Part shown: piece after piece, positions 25,029 to 34,601 of the stretch | Numbering within the stretch: the stretch's first letter is position 1 | Layout of the letters: every line of letters starts with the position of its first letter | Source: Arminella tubonensis | GTDB taxonomy: Bacteria > Pseudomonadota > Alphaproteobacteria > Rhizobiales > Rhizobiaceae | Reading direction: 5' to 3' | Assembly: GCF_003240585.1 (NCBI RefSeq) | Contig: NZ_PCDP01000040.1 | Location: forward strand, 215,472-279,471 | Length of the DNA: 64,000 bases | Notes under the pieces: model-generated | What the model saw: the letters and a program-made list of their open reading frames with translations, nothing else | What the model was told of the DNA's origin: nothing | Database searches by the model: none | Translations under genes and position numbers: made by a program

Positions 25029-26855
25029 ATGTGTGGTATCGTAGGGATTGTCGGGACGAGCCCGGTGGCGGGGCGTCTGGTCGATGCGTTGAAACGCCTC
25101 GAATACAGAGGTTATGATTCGGCGGGCGTCGCAACGATCCATGACGGCGTTCTCGAGCGTCGACGCGCCGAGGGCAAGCTCTTCAATCTCGAAAAGCGCC
25201 TCGACAGCGAGCCTTTGGCCGGGCTTACCGGTATCGCCCACACGCGTTGGGCGACCCATGGCATCCCGAACGAGACCAATGCCCATCCGCATTTCGTCGA
25301 CGGCGTTGCAGTCGTCCATAACGGCATCATTGAGAATTTCTCGGAGTTGCGCGAGGAACTGAAGGCAGCCGGCGCCGTCTTCACAACGCAAACCGACACC
25401 GAAGTCGTGGCGCACCTGCTCGCAAGATACATCCGCGATGGCCTCGATGCCCGCGCCGCGATGTTGAAGATGCTCAATCGCGTCACTGGAGCCTACGCGC
25501 TTGTCGTCATGTTCAAGGAAGACCCGAACACCCTGATGGCCGCCCGCTCCGGGCCGCCGCTTGCCATCGGCCACGGCCGTGACGAGATGTTCCTCGGCTC
25601 CGATGCCATCGCTCTATCCCCCTTCACCAATGAGATCACCTACCTGGTCGACGGCGACTGCGCGATCGTCACCCGCGACAGCGCGACGATTGTCGATTTC
25701 TCCGGAGAGCCGGTTCAAAGGGCGAGCCAGATCTCGCTTGCGACCGCTTTCGTTGTCGACAAGGGCAACCACCGGCACTTCATGGAAAAGGAGATCTACG
25801 AGCAGCCGGAGGTCATCTCCCACGCGCTGAGCCATTACGTGGATTTCGCGAGCAACCGCGTCAGTCCCAACGCCTCGGCGATCGACTTCTCAGCCATCTC
25901 TGGCCTTGCGATATCCGCCTGCGGTACCGCCTATCTGGCGGGCCTTATCGGCAAATACTGGTTCGAGCGCTACGCCCGCCTGCCGGTCGAAATCGATGTC
26001 GCGTCCGAGTTCCGCTATCGCGAGATGCCGCTCTCGCCGACGCAAGCCGCGTTGTTCATCTCACAGTCCGGCGAGACGGCCGATACGCTGGCATCGTTGC
26101 GCTATTGCAAGGACAGTGGCCTCAAGATCGGCGCCGTCGTCAACGTCAGGGAATCGACCATCGCGCGTGAATCCGATGCTGTCTTCCCGATCATGGCCGG
26201 CCCCGAGATCGGCGTCGCCTCGACGAAGGCCTTTACCTGCCAACTAGCAGTGCTTGCCTCGCTTGCAATCGGTGCTGGCCGTGCGCGCGGCACCGTGAGC
26301 GCGGAGCAGGAAAAGACGCTGGTGCGGCATCTGGCCGAGATGCCGCGCATCATGAGCCGGGTCCTGAACCTGATCCAGCCGCAGATGGAAAGCCTCGCAC
26401 GCGAAATCTCCAAGTTTACCGACGTGCTCTATCTTGGTCGCGGAACAAGCTATCCGCTTGCAATGGAAGGCGCGCTCAAGCTCAAGGAAATTTCCTACAT
26501 CCATGCCGAGGGCTATGCCGCCGGCGAGCTGAAGCATGGCCCGATCGCGCTGATCGACGAAAACATGCCGGTTATTGTCATCGCACCCCATGACCGCTTT
26601 TTCGACAAGACCATTTCGAACATGCAGGAAGTTGCCGCGCGCGGCGGACGCATTATATTTATCACCGATGAAGCAGGCGCCGCAGCCTCAACGCTGCCGA
26701 CAATGGCAACGATCACACTGCCGAATGTCGACGAAATCATCTCGCCGATGATCTTTTCGCTGCCGATCCAATTGCTGGCCTACCACACGGCGGTCTTCAT
26801 GGGTACGGACGTCGACCAACCGCGAAATCTGGCAAAGTCAGTCACGGTGGAGTGA
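25029..26855 (+). CDS. glmS: Glutamine-fructose-6-phosphate aminotransferase (isomerizing)
   Basis: This 608-residue protein has Cys2 of MCGIVGIVG, the N-terminal nucleophile that hydrolyses glutamine. RYRGYDSAG-like (EYRGYDSAGVA) and HTRWATHG motifs follow. Two SIS domains (around residues 290-420 and 460-600) make up the isomerase half, and the C-terminus PRNLAKSVTVE is conserved. It makes glucosamine-6-phosphate, the committed step toward UDP-GlcNAc, and supplies GlmU encoded just upstream. I see no glmS ribozyme-like leader, as expected outside Gram-positives. Confidence 0.97.
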   Translation: MCGIVGIVGTSPVAGRLVDALKRLEYRGYDSAGVATIHDGVLERRRAEGKLFNLEKRLDSEPLAGLTGIAHTRWATHGIPNETNAHPHFVDGVAVVHNGIIENFSELREELKAAGAVFTTQTDTEVVAHLLARYIRDGLDARAAMLKMLNRVTGAYALVVMFKEDPNTLMAARSGPPLAIGHGRDEMFLGSDAIALSPFTNEITYLVDGDCAIVTRDSATIVDFSGEPVQRASQISLATAFVVDKGNHRHFMEKEIYEQPEVISHALSHYVDFASNRVSPNASAIDFSAISGLAISACGTAYLAGLIGKYWFERYARLPVEIDVASEFRYREMPLSPTQAALFISQSGETADTLASLRYCKDSGLKIGAVVNVRESTIARESDAVFPIMAGPEIGVASTKAFTCQLAVLASLAIGAGRARGTVSAEQEKTLVRHLAEMPRIMSRVLNLIQPQMESLAREISKFTDVLYLGRGTSYPLAMEGALKLKEISYIHAEGYAAGELKHGPIALIDENMPVIVIAPHDRFFDKTISNMQEVAARGGRIIFITDEAGAAASTLPTMATITLPNVDEIISPMIFSLPIQLLAYHTAVFMGTDVDQPRNLAKSVTVE

Positions 26856-26913
26856 GCGGAACAGCTCAGCTCCGACAAGCAGTAAAGTCGTCGTGAATTG
26901 TATGTCTGACACG

Positions 26914-26938
26914 CCCGCCGTACCCTCGGGCGGGTTGT
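26914..26938 (+). terminator. Possible weak terminator after glmS
   Basis: CCCGCC (26914-26919) pairs with GGCGGG (26929-26934) and is followed by TTGT. The stem is short and the T-run poor, so this is only a candidate. Confidence 0.35.
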
Positions 26939-27030
26939 GCGGTGCAACGATTTCTGGCAATTTCGAACAGTCTGGCTACGGGGGATTTGCCGGAAGCGAC
27001 GGAAGGCTGAACGGAGTTCACGAACGGCGA

Positions 27031-27780
27031 ATGACCCATATTCCCAAGAGACTTTCTCTGCGACTGTCAGTAGCGGCCCGGATCAGAAACAACTTTTTGA
27101 CCGGTCTGATAATCTGCGCGCCAATCGCGATAACCCTATGGCTGACATGGTCGGTGGTTCATTGGGCGGACAGCTGGGTCGAGCCTTACATTCCGGCACG
27201 CTACGATCCGGAAAGCTACCTGAACTTCGCCGTGCCCGGTACCGGCCTGATCATCGCGATGATCTTCATCACGATCATCGGCTTCCTCGGCAAGAACCTC
27301 ATCGGGCAAAGCATCGTGCAATTCGGCGAGGCGCTGGTGCGCCGGGTACCGCTGGTACGCACGATCTACAAGAGCCTGAAGCAGATTTTCGAGACGGTGT
27401 TGAACGAGCAGAGCACGTCGTTCAAGCAGGTCGGGCTGATCGAATATCCTAGTCCCGGCCTCTGGTCGCTGGTCTTCGTCGCGACAGATGCCAAGGGCGA
27501 AATCGCCTCGAAATTCAATGCGATGGGGAAGGATATGGTCAGCGTCTTCCTGCCGCCGACACCGGTTCCGACCGCAGGCTTTCTCATCTTCGTTCCGCGT
27601 GAAAAGATCGTCATCCTCGACATGAGCCCCGAGGACGGCGCCAAGTTGCTGATTTCAGGTGGCCTTGTAACACCGGAATACAAGGACAAGCTCGTGACCG
27701 CGGCACTGGCGGCTCCGACGCCTAAGAGAACACCGCTACCCAGCGCGAAGAAAGCGGATCGCCTCATCACGCCGGAATAG
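27031..27780 (+). CDS. DUF502 family membrane protein
   Basis: This 249-residue protein has two N-terminal membrane helices (around residues 22-45 and 65-90) and the family signature GLIICAPIAITLWLTW, followed by IGFLGKNLIGQ and the region VPLVRTIYKSLKQIFETV. The function of DUF502 proteins is unknown; they occur widely in bacteria and plants. The frame is open from 26893, but that 46-residue extension is low in family character, so ATG 27031 is used. Its last 45 bases overlap the 3' end of recG on the other strand. Confidence 0.85.
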   Translation: MTHIPKRLSLRLSVAARIRNNFLTGLIICAPIAITLWLTWSVVHWADSWVEPYIPARYDPESYLNFAVPGTGLIIAMIFITIIGFLGKNLIGQSIVQFGEALVRRVPLVRTIYKSLKQIFETVLNEQSTSFKQVGLIEYPSPGLWSLVFVATDAKGEIASKFNAMGKDMVSVFLPPTPVPTAGFLIFVPREKIVILDMSPEDGAKLLISGGLVTPEYKDKLVTAALAAPTPKRTPLPSAKKADRLITPE

Positions 27781-29838
27781 GTAAAGCAGGGTGCGAACGG
27801 CCATGCCGCGCTCGCCGGTCAGATCCGGATCTCGCTCGATCAGGTAGGCCGCATCCTTCCGGGCGATTTCCAGCAGGTCGGCATGGGCTTCGAGGCTTGC
27901 TATGCGGAAGCCCGGCGTTCCGGACTGGCGCGTGCCAAGCAGTTCGCCTTCGCCGCGCAGCTTCAGATCCTCCTCTGCGATCCGGAAACCGTCCTCCGTG
28001 TCGCGCATGATCGACAGGCGTGCATGGCCGGTTTCGCCGAGCGGACCCTTGTAGAGCAGGATACAGGTCGATGCCTCGTCGCCGCGCCCGACGCGGCCGC
28101 GAAGCTGGTGCAGCTGCGCCAGCCCGAAACGCTCGGCGTGCTCGATCACCATGATCGTGGCATCCGGTACGTCGACCCCGACCTCGACTACGGTCGTCGC
28201 CACCAGCAGGCGCAACTCCCCGTTCTTGAACGCCATCATCGCAGCGTCCTTCTCCGGCCCGCTCATCCGCCCGTGGATCAGCCCGATGCCGGGTCCGAGA
28301 GCCTTGCTGAGGGACTGGTGCCGCTCCTCTACCGACATCAGGTCCGACTCGTCGGACTCCTCGACCAGCGGGCATATCCAATATGCCTTCCGCCCCTCGG
28401 CAAGCGCACTGCGAAGCCTGCCGACCACATCGCCCGTTCGCTCCGTCGGAATCGTGATGGTTTGGATCGGCTTGCGTCCGGCTGGCTTCTCGGTGAGCTT
28501 CGACACGTCCATGTCGCCGAAGGCCGCAAGCACGAGGGTCCGGGGGATCGGCGTCGCAGTCATCACCAGCATGTGCGGCGAGATGCCCTTGGCGGTCAGG
28601 CGCAGGCGTTGATGGACGCCGAAGCGATGCTGCTCGTCGACGACAGCAAGCATGAGGTTGGCATAGGAAACGCTGTCCTGGAACAGCGCGTGCGTGCCGA
28701 TGACGATCTGCGCCTCGCCCGAAGCGATGCGCTCAAGGATGGCGTCGCGCTCGCGTCCCTTCGTGCGACCGGTCAGGACCTCGATCGAAAGGCCCGCGGC
28801 GGTGGCAAATTTCGAGATTGTCGCGTGATGCTGTCGCGCCAATATTTCCGTCGGCGCCATCAGGACCGCCTGGCCGCCACTTTCGATAACCGCCGCGATC
28901 GCCATCAGCGCCACCAGCGTCTTGCCGGCCCCAACGTCACCCTGCAATAGGCGCAGCATTCTCTCCGTGCCCGCCATATCCTTCAAAACATCCGCGATCG
29001 CCTCCGTCTGGCTTCCTGTCAGGGAAAATGGAAGCGATTTCAGAATTTTGCTGCTGATTGCTCCAGTGGCGTGCACCGGCTGGCCCGCCACCTTACGCAG
29101 GCGCTGGCGGACGAGGGAAAGAGAGAGCTGTCCGGCGAGGAACTCGTCATAGGCAAGCCGTCTGCGAGCAGGCGCCTGGGGGTCGATATCGGTCGCATCG
29201 CGTGGATCGTGCAGCGCCCGGAAGCATTCCGCTATCGTCGAGAAACCCTGTTTCGGCACAAGTGGAGGGTCGATCCACTCCGGAAGCTCAGGCATGCGCG
29301 CAAGGGCCGCCAGGATAGCCTTCCTCACCACACGCAAGGTTAGCCCCGCCGTCAACGGATAAACGGGCTCGACCAGCGGCAGCGTCTCGCCCTCGCTCTC
29401 ACGAACGATATAGTCCGGATGCACCATCGAGGGGCGGCCGTTGAACCAATCGACCTTGCCGCTGACAGTCACGATCTCGTCGAGAGGAAGCTGCTTCTCC
29501 AGCCATTGCGCCTTGCCGCGGAAAAACACCAATCCGAGCTCGCCGGTCTCGTCATGAAGGAAAACGCGGTAGGGAGCATTGCTGCGGGGAGGCGGCGCCT
29601 GATGTCGATCGACCCGCCCGGTGATCGTAACGATAACGCCCTGGGGCGCCTGCGCGATTTGCGGCTGCTCGCGCCGGTCGATCAGCGACGACGGCGCATG
29701 GAACAGGAGATCGATGACCCGACAATCGTCCACGGTCTCGCGATCAAGCAGCCTCACCAGCAAGTCGGCAACTTTCGGCCCGACGCCTGGCAGGGATGAA
29801 ATGGATGCAAAGAGCGGATCGAGAATGGCGGGGCGCAT
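27736..29838 (-). CDS. recG: ATP-dependent DNA helicase RecG
   Basis: This 700-residue protein starts with the N-terminal wedge domain (OB-fold, around residues 60-160). The superfamily 2 helicase motifs follow: Walker A GDVGAGKT, DEQH in AVVDEQHRFG, TATPIPRT, and the C-terminal HQLRGRVGRGDEAS motif VI. RecG remodels stalled replication forks and Holliday junctions. ATG 29838 (MRPAILDPLF) is taken as the start, and 13 more codons upstream are open. It converges on the DUF502 gene with a 45-base overlap, unusual for a housekeeping gene, and is divergent from sdhE. Confidence 0.95.
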   Translation of the reverse strand: MRPAILDPLFASISSLPGVGPKVADLLVRLLDRETVDDCRVIDLLFHAPSSLIDRREQPQIAQAPQGVIVTITGRVDRHQAPPPRSNAPYRVFLHDETGELGLVFFRGKAQWLEKQLPLDEIVTVSGKVDWFNGRPSMVHPDYIVRESEGETLPLVEPVYPLTAGLTLRVVRKAILAALARMPELPEWIDPPLVPKQGFSTIAECFRALHDPRDATDIDPQAPARRRLAYDEFLAGQLSLSLVRQRLRKVAGQPVHATGAISSKILKSLPFSLTGSQTEAIADVLKDMAGTERMLRLLQGDVGAGKTLVALMAIAAVIESGGQAVLMAPTEILARQHHATISKFATAAGLSIEVLTGRTKGRERDAILERIASGEAQIVIGTHALFQDSVSYANLMLAVVDEQHRFGVHQRLRLTAKGISPHMLVMTATPIPRTLVLAAFGDMDVSKLTEKPAGRKPIQTITIPTERTGDVVGRLRSALAEGRKAYWICPLVEESDESDLMSVEERHQSLSKALGPGIGLIHGRMSGPEKDAAMMAFKNGELRLLVATTVVEVGVDVPDATIMVIEHAERFGLAQLHQLRGRVGRGDEASTCILLYKGPLGETGHARLSIMRDTEDGFRIAEEDLKLRGEGELLGTRQSGTPGFRIASLEAHADLLEIARKDAAYLIERDPDLTGERGMAVRTLLYLFRRDEAIRFLRAG

Positions 29839-29947
29839 GATGAGGGCAAAATGCGATGGCTGAGGCCGACTTGGCAAGGCCGAATGGCACGATCCACCGG
29901 TTCATATCCCAGCGCGCCCCGGAAAAATCCACCGCTGCGGCTTTTTT

Positions 29948-29981
29948 CCCAAAAACCGGTTCCCACTTTTCAGGCCGATGC
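29948..29981. repeat. Rhizobial intergenic repeat, copy 1
   Basis: This 34-base element in the recG-sdhE intergenic region reads CCCAAAAACCGGTTCCCACT and continues to GATGC. It matches the reverse complement of 51398-51431 at 28 of 34 positions. It appears to be a half copy of the larger palindrome found there. Confidence 0.6.
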
Positions 29982-30015
29982 TCTATAGAGACGCTTCAAC
30001 AGGAAGGTTTATCTG

Positions 30016-30333
30016 ATGACCGGAGTGACACTGAGCAGTGCCGATCTCGATCCGCGCCGCAGGCGAATTCTGTTCCGTTGCTGGCACCGCGGCATTCGCG
30101 AGATGGATCTGGTGTTCGGCCAGTTCGCCGATGCCCATCTGCCGACGCTCTCGGAGGCGGAGCTGGACGAGTTCGAAGTCATCATGGACGAGGAAGACAA
30201 CGATCTGGCCCGGTGGATATTGGGAACGCTGCCAGTACCGGAACGGCTGATGACGCCGCTTTTTTCACGCATCGCGTCCTACAAGCCGGACTTTGAAGAG
30301 ATGACTGCTGCAACGCTCGGGAAAGCGGTATGA
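30016..30333 (+). CDS. sdhE: Succinate dehydrogenase flavinylation/assembly factor SdhE
   Basis: This 105-residue protein, mainly helical, has the family RGxxE motif as RGIREMD and the conserved LDEFEVIMDEEDNDLARWI region. SdhE helps attach FAD covalently to the succinate dehydrogenase flavoprotein subunit (and fumarate reductase where present). Its stop codon overlaps the mfd start (ATGA), so the two are probably co-transcribed although functionally unrelated. It is divergent from recG. Confidence 0.92.
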   Translation: MTGVTLSSADLDPRRRRILFRCWHRGIREMDLVFGQFADAHLPTLSEAELDEFEVIMDEEDNDLARWILGTLPVPERLMTPLFSRIASYKPDFEEMTAATLGKAV

Positions 30334-33300
30334 TTCCTGGTCTGGACGTAAGGAAGCTCGCAGCGGCCGCTGAGCCGCTGACGATCGGCAATGTGCCGGC
30401 CGGGCTCGATCCCTTCATTATCGCCGAATTGGCCCGCAGTGGCGAACCGGTGGCCTATGTGCTGTCCGATGGCCAGCGCATGGCCGATATCGAACAGATG
30501 CTTGGTTTCATTGCGCCCGATATCCCGGTGCTGACGCTGCCGGCGTGGGATTGCCTTCCTTACGATCGTGTCTCGCCGAGTTCCGATACGTCGGCCCGTC
30601 GTCTTGCTGCACTCGGCGGGTTGATCGCCCATCGCAGGAAGCCGCATGCGGCGATTGTCCTGGTCACGGTCAACGCGATGCTGCAGAAGGTAGCCCCGCA
30701 AGACATCATCGAGAGCCTGGCATTCTCGGCAAAGCCCGGCAACCAGGTCCGGATGGACGACATCGCCGGCCGCCTGGAGCGCAATGGCTTTGATCGCGTC
30801 GCAACCGTGCGCGAGGTCGGCGAATATGCCGTTCGCGGCGGCATACTCGACGTCTTCGTTCCAGGAAGCGAAGAGCCGGTACGCCTCGACTTTTTTGGCG
30901 ACACGCTTGAGACCATCCGCAGTTTCGATCCAGCCAGCCAGCGAACGACCGGTCAGGTGCGTTCCCTCGATCTCAACCCCATGAGCGAAGTCACGCTGAC
31001 GCCGGATACCATCAGCCGCTTCCGCAAGAACTATCTGACGTTGTTCGGCGCAGCGACGCGCGACGACGCGCTTTACCTCGCTGTGTCGGAAGGCCGGCGC
31101 TATCCCGGAATGGAGCATTGGCTGCCGCTTTTCTACGAAAAGCTCGAGACTGTCTTCGATTATCTCCACGGCTTCCGCTTCATCACCGATCATACCGTCC
31201 GGGAAGCGGCCGAGGAGCGATCGAAGCTCGTCAGCGACTACTACGATGCCCGACTGAATACCGGCGAGCCGCGCAAGGGTGCGATGGCACAAGGCACACC
31301 CTACAAGCCGATTGCGCCGGGGCAACTCTATCTCACCGGCAAGGTCTTCGGCCAGACGCTGGACGCATTCAACGCGATCCGATTGTCGCCGTTCAACGAG
31401 ATCGAGGGTGAGGCGAGGCGGGTTGTCAACGTCGAGGCCCGCCAGGGCCCGCGCTGGGCTCGTTCGGCGCAGGAAAGCGTCGACGCCGAGCGGATCAATG
31501 TGTTTGACGCGGTGGTCAAACACATCGCCGACCGTCGCGCCAGCGGCGGCAAGGTGCTCATCACCGCCTGGACCGAGGGTTCGCTCGACCGGCTGCTCCA
31601 GGTGCTTGCGGAACATGGCCTCGCGCGCATCAAGACGATCGAGGCAATGAAGGACCTGGACGGGCTGGCAAAGGGCGAGGCGGCTGCGGCCGTCCTCAGC
31701 CTGGAGGCTGGTTTCGAGACAGGAAACCTGGCCGTCATCGGCGAGCAGGACATCCTCGGCGATCGGATGGTCCGCCGCTCGAAGCGCCGCAAGCGCGCCG
31801 CCGACTTCATCTCCGAGGTTGCCGGTCTCGACGAAGGCTCCATCGTCGTTCACGCAGAGCACGGTATCGGTCGTTTTGTCGGTCTTCGCACGATCGAGGC
31901 GGCCGGCGCGCCGCATGCCTGCCTTGAGCTGCAATATGCCGACGATGCCAAGCTCTTCCTGCCGGTGGAGAATATCGATCTTCTGTCGCGCTTCGGCGGC
32001 GAGGGCACCGAGGTGCAACTCGACAAGCTGGGCGGCGGCGCCTGGCAGATGCGCAAGGCCAAGCTCAAGAAGCGGTTGCTGGATATGGCCGAAGGTCTCA
32101 TCCGCGTCGCCGCCGAGCGCTTGATCAGACAGGCGCCGGCGCTGATAGCACCCGACGGCATATACGACGAATTCGCAGCCCGGTTTCCCTATGACGAGAC
32201 CGAGGATCAGGCCAACGCCATCGACGCCGTGCGCGACGATCTGGCTGCAGGTCGCCCGATGGATCGTCTCGTTTGCGGTGACGTCGGCTTCGGCAAGACC
32301 GAGGTGGCGCTTCGCGCCGCTTTCGTCGCCGCGATGAATGGTGCCCAGGTCGCTATCGTCGTGCCGACAACACTGCTCGCGCGCCAGCATTTCAAGACAT
32401 TCACGGAGCGGTTCCGCGGTCTGCCGATCCGGGTCCAGCAGGCATCGCGGCTTGTCGGCTCCAAGGAATTGGCGCTGACCAAGAAGGAAGTGGCGGAGGG
32501 CAAGACCGATATCGTCGTCGGAACGCATGCGCTGCTCGGCGCCGGCATCAAATTCGCCAATCTCGGCCTGCTCGTCATCGACGAGGAGCAGCATTTCGGG
32601 GTCAAGCACAAGGAGCGGCTGAAGGAACTGAAGAGCGACGTGCATGTGCTGACCTTGTCGGCAACGCCGATCCCGAGAACCTTGCAGCTGGCCATGACGG
32701 GCGTCCGCGAACTGTCGCTGATTACCACGCCGCCGGTCGACCGCATGGCGGTTCGCACCTTCATCTCGCCGTTCGATTCTCTCGTCATCCGCGAAACGCT
32801 GATGCGCGAACATTACCGCGGCGGCCAGAGCTTTTACGTTTGTCCGCGGCTGGCCGACATCGCAGATATCCAGGCCTTCCTGCAGTCCGACCTCCCGGAA
32901 CTCAAGGTGGCCGTCGCCCATGGCCAGATGCCGGCTGGCGAACTCGAAGACATCATGAATGCCTTCTACGAAGGCCGCTATGACGTTCTGCTGTCTACTA
33001 CGATTGTCGAATCCGGCCTGGATGTACCCACCGCCAATACGCTGATCGTGCATCGCGCGGATATGTTCGGTCTTGCCCAGCTCTATCAGCTTCGCGGTCG
33101 GGTCGGACGTTCCAAGGTCCGCGCCTTTGCACTCTTCACGCTACCGGTGAACAAGGTGCTGACGACGACGGCGGAACGCCGGCTGAAGGTGCTGCAGTCG
33201 CTCGATACGCTCGGCGCCGGCTTTCAGCTCGCCAGTCATGATCTCGATATTCGCGGAGCGGGCAACCTGCTCGGCGACGAGCAGTCCGGCCACATCAAGG

Positions 33301-33830
33301 AAGTCGGCTTCGAACTATACCAGCAGATGCTTGAGGAGGCCGTGGCCGAGGTCAAGGGCGTCGACGAGATCCGCGACACTGGCTGGTCGCCGCAGATATC
33401 GGTCGGAACGCCCGTCATGATCCCGGATGATTACGTGCCGGATCTGCATCTGCGCATGGCGCTCTATCGCCGCCTCGGCGAGATTACCGAGCTCAAGGAC
33501 ATCGATGGCTTCGGCGCCGAGATGATCGACCGCTTCGGCCCTATGCCGATCGAGGTGCAGCATCTGTTGAAGATCGTCTACATCAAGTCGCTTTGCCGCG
33601 TTAGCAATGTGGAGAAGCTGGATGCCGGGCCGAAGGGTGTGGTCGTGCAGTTCCGTAACAAGGAATTCCCCAATCCCGCCGCCCTCGTCGGCTATATCGC
33701 CAAGCAGGGCTCGATGGCGAAGATCAGGCCGGACCACAGCGTCTTTCTGACACGCGATCTGCCGACGCCGGAGAAAAGGCTCTCCGGCGCAGCCATTGTC
33801 ATCACTCAATTGGCGGAACTGGCGAAATAG
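30330..33830 (+). CDS. mfd: Transcription-repair coupling factor
   Basis: This 1166-residue protein has the UvrB-homology region at the N-terminus (PAWDCLPYDRVSPS), the RNA polymerase interaction domain in the middle (VVHAEHGIGRFVGL), and then superfamily 2 helicase motifs Walker A GDVGFGKTEVAL, DEEQHFG, SATPIPRTLQ and QLRGRVGRSK. The C-terminal TRCF domain follows. Mfd removes RNA polymerase stalled at lesions and recruits UvrA, whose gene lies further along in the window. It is translationally coupled to sdhE. Its 3' end overlaps a perfect inverted repeat shared with the convergent gene. Confidence 0.96.
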   Translation: MIPGLDVRKLAAAAEPLTIGNVPAGLDPFIIAELARSGEPVAYVLSDGQRMADIEQMLGFIAPDIPVLTLPAWDCLPYDRVSPSSDTSARRLAALGGLIAHRRKPHAAIVLVTVNAMLQKVAPQDIIESLAFSAKPGNQVRMDDIAGRLERNGFDRVATVREVGEYAVRGGILDVFVPGSEEPVRLDFFGDTLETIRSFDPASQRTTGQVRSLDLNPMSEVTLTPDTISRFRKNYLTLFGAATRDDALYLAVSEGRRYPGMEHWLPLFYEKLETVFDYLHGFRFITDHTVREAAEERSKLVSDYYDARLNTGEPRKGAMAQGTPYKPIAPGQLYLTGKVFGQTLDAFNAIRLSPFNEIEGEARRVVNVEARQGPRWARSAQESVDAERINVFDAVVKHIADRRASGGKVLITAWTEGSLDRLLQVLAEHGLARIKTIEAMKDLDGLAKGEAAAAVLSLEAGFETGNLAVIGEQDILGDRMVRRSKRRKRAADFISEVAGLDEGSIVVHAEHGIGRFVGLRTIEAAGAPHACLELQYADDAKLFLPVENIDLLSRFGGEGTEVQLDKLGGGAWQMRKAKLKKRLLDMAEGLIRVAAERLIRQAPALIAPDGIYDEFAARFPYDETEDQANAIDAVRDDLAAGRPMDRLVCGDVGFGKTEVALRAAFVAAMNGAQVAIVVPTTLLARQHFKTFTERFRGLPIRVQQASRLVGSKELALTKKEVAEGKTDIVVGTHALLGAGIKFANLGLLVIDEEQHFGVKHKERLKELKSDVHVLTLSATPIPRTLQLAMTGVRELSLITTPPVDRMAVRTFISPFDSLVIRETLMREHYRGGQSFYVCPRLADIADIQAFLQSDLPELKVAVAHGQMPAGELEDIMNAFYEGRYDVLLSTTIVESGLDVPTANTLIVHRADMFGLAQLYQLRGRVGRSKVRAFALFTLPVNKVLTTTAERRLKVLQSLDTLGAGFQLASHDLDIRGAGNLLGDEQSGHIKEVGFELYQQMLEEAVAEVKGVDEIRDTGWSPQISVGTPVMIPDDYVPDLHLRMALYRRLGEITELKDIDGFGAEMIDRFGPMPIEVQHLLKIVYIKSLCRVSNVEKLDAGPKGVVVQFRNKEFPNPAALVGYIAKQGSMAKIRPDHSVFLTRDLPTPEKRLSGAAIVITQLAELAK

Positions 33831-33864
33831 CGCGGACGGCGATCAGTTCATCGCCGACCGCGCT
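33829..33864. terminator. Shared hairpin at the mfd / FrnE-like gene junction
   Basis: Perfect 15-base arms AGCGCGGACGGCGAT (33829-33843) and ATCGCCGACCGCGCT (33850-33864) surround a 6-base loop. The left arm includes two bases of the mfd stop codon; the right arm lies inside the 3' coding end of the minus-strand gene. T-runs are weak on both sides, so termination may need help. Confidence 0.6.
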
Positions 33865-34514
33865 TCCGCTTTCATCTTGGCGATATCACGCAACGCGCTG
33901 GCGAGGACGTCGGGCGTCTGGGCGCCGCTCACGCCATATTGCTGGTCGAAAATGAAGAACGGCACGCCGCTGACACCCATCTGCTGGGCCGACTCAATTT
34001 CGGCAACGATCAAGTCGCTATCCGCATCGGACGCCAGAAGCGCCGCGATAACCGAGCGATCGAGCCCGGCTTTCTCTGCGATATCAAGCAGCACGGCGTG
34101 ATCGCCGACGTTCTTGCCCTCTTCGAAATTCGCCTTGAACAATGCATCGACGACGCGATCCTGCTTTTCCCGGTCCTCGGTCACCGCCCAGTGAATGAGC
34201 CGGTGGGCGTCGAGCGTATTCGGGCCGATCTCGATCGCGTCGAAATTGAAGGCTATACCAACTTCGCGGCCAAGGCCGGTCAGCATCGCATGAGCGCTTG
34301 CAACGCGCTCTTCGCCACCAAGCTTGGCGGCAAGCGACTTCTTCTGATCCACGCCTTCCCGGGGATAGTCGGGATTGAGCCGATAGGGCCGCCAATTGAC
34401 GTCGACACCAACCTCGTCCTGTACCTCGGCGATCGCGAGTTCCAGCCGCGCCTTTCCGAGATAGCACCAGGGACATACGACATCCGAGACGACGTCGATC
34501 GTTATACGTTCCAT
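33843..34514 (-). CDS. FrnE-like DsbA-family oxidoreductase
   Basis: This 223-residue thioredoxin-fold protein has no signal peptide, so it is cytoplasmic. The active-site motif CPWC lies at residues 14-17 (VVCPWCYLGK), with the helical insert typical of DsbA/HCCA-isomerase relatives and the cis-Pro region GVSGVPFFIF. FrnE-type proteins are dithiol oxidoreductases or disulfide isomerases, first named from polyketide clusters and linked to stress tolerance. The substrate is unknown. It lies between mfd (convergent) and an orphan solute-binding protein gene on the same strand, 87 bases away. Confidence 0.87.
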   Translation of the reverse strand: MERITIDVVSDVVCPWCYLGKARLELAIAEVQDEVGVDVNWRPYRLNPDYPREGVDQKKSLAAKLGGEERVASAHAMLTGLGREVGIAFNFDAIEIGPNTLDAHRLIHWAVTEDREKQDRVVDALFKANFEEGKNVGDHAVLLDIAEKAGLDRSVIAALLASDADSDLIVAEIESAQQMGVSGVPFFIFDQQYGVSGAQTPDVLASALRDIAKMKAEARSAMN

Positions 34515-34601
34515 GGCTACATCCTTCCGTTTTGGCGCCTTTGAAATTCATCTAGGCGCTTTGGGAAGAAGCTTCAACCGGTTACCAAAAGGGAACCATG
34601 C

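Noticed and set aside
30279..33053. A 924-residue open frame on the minus strand
   Set aside because: It lies wholly antisense to mfd and is a by-product of GC-rich codon use; it has no ribosome binding site and no family features.
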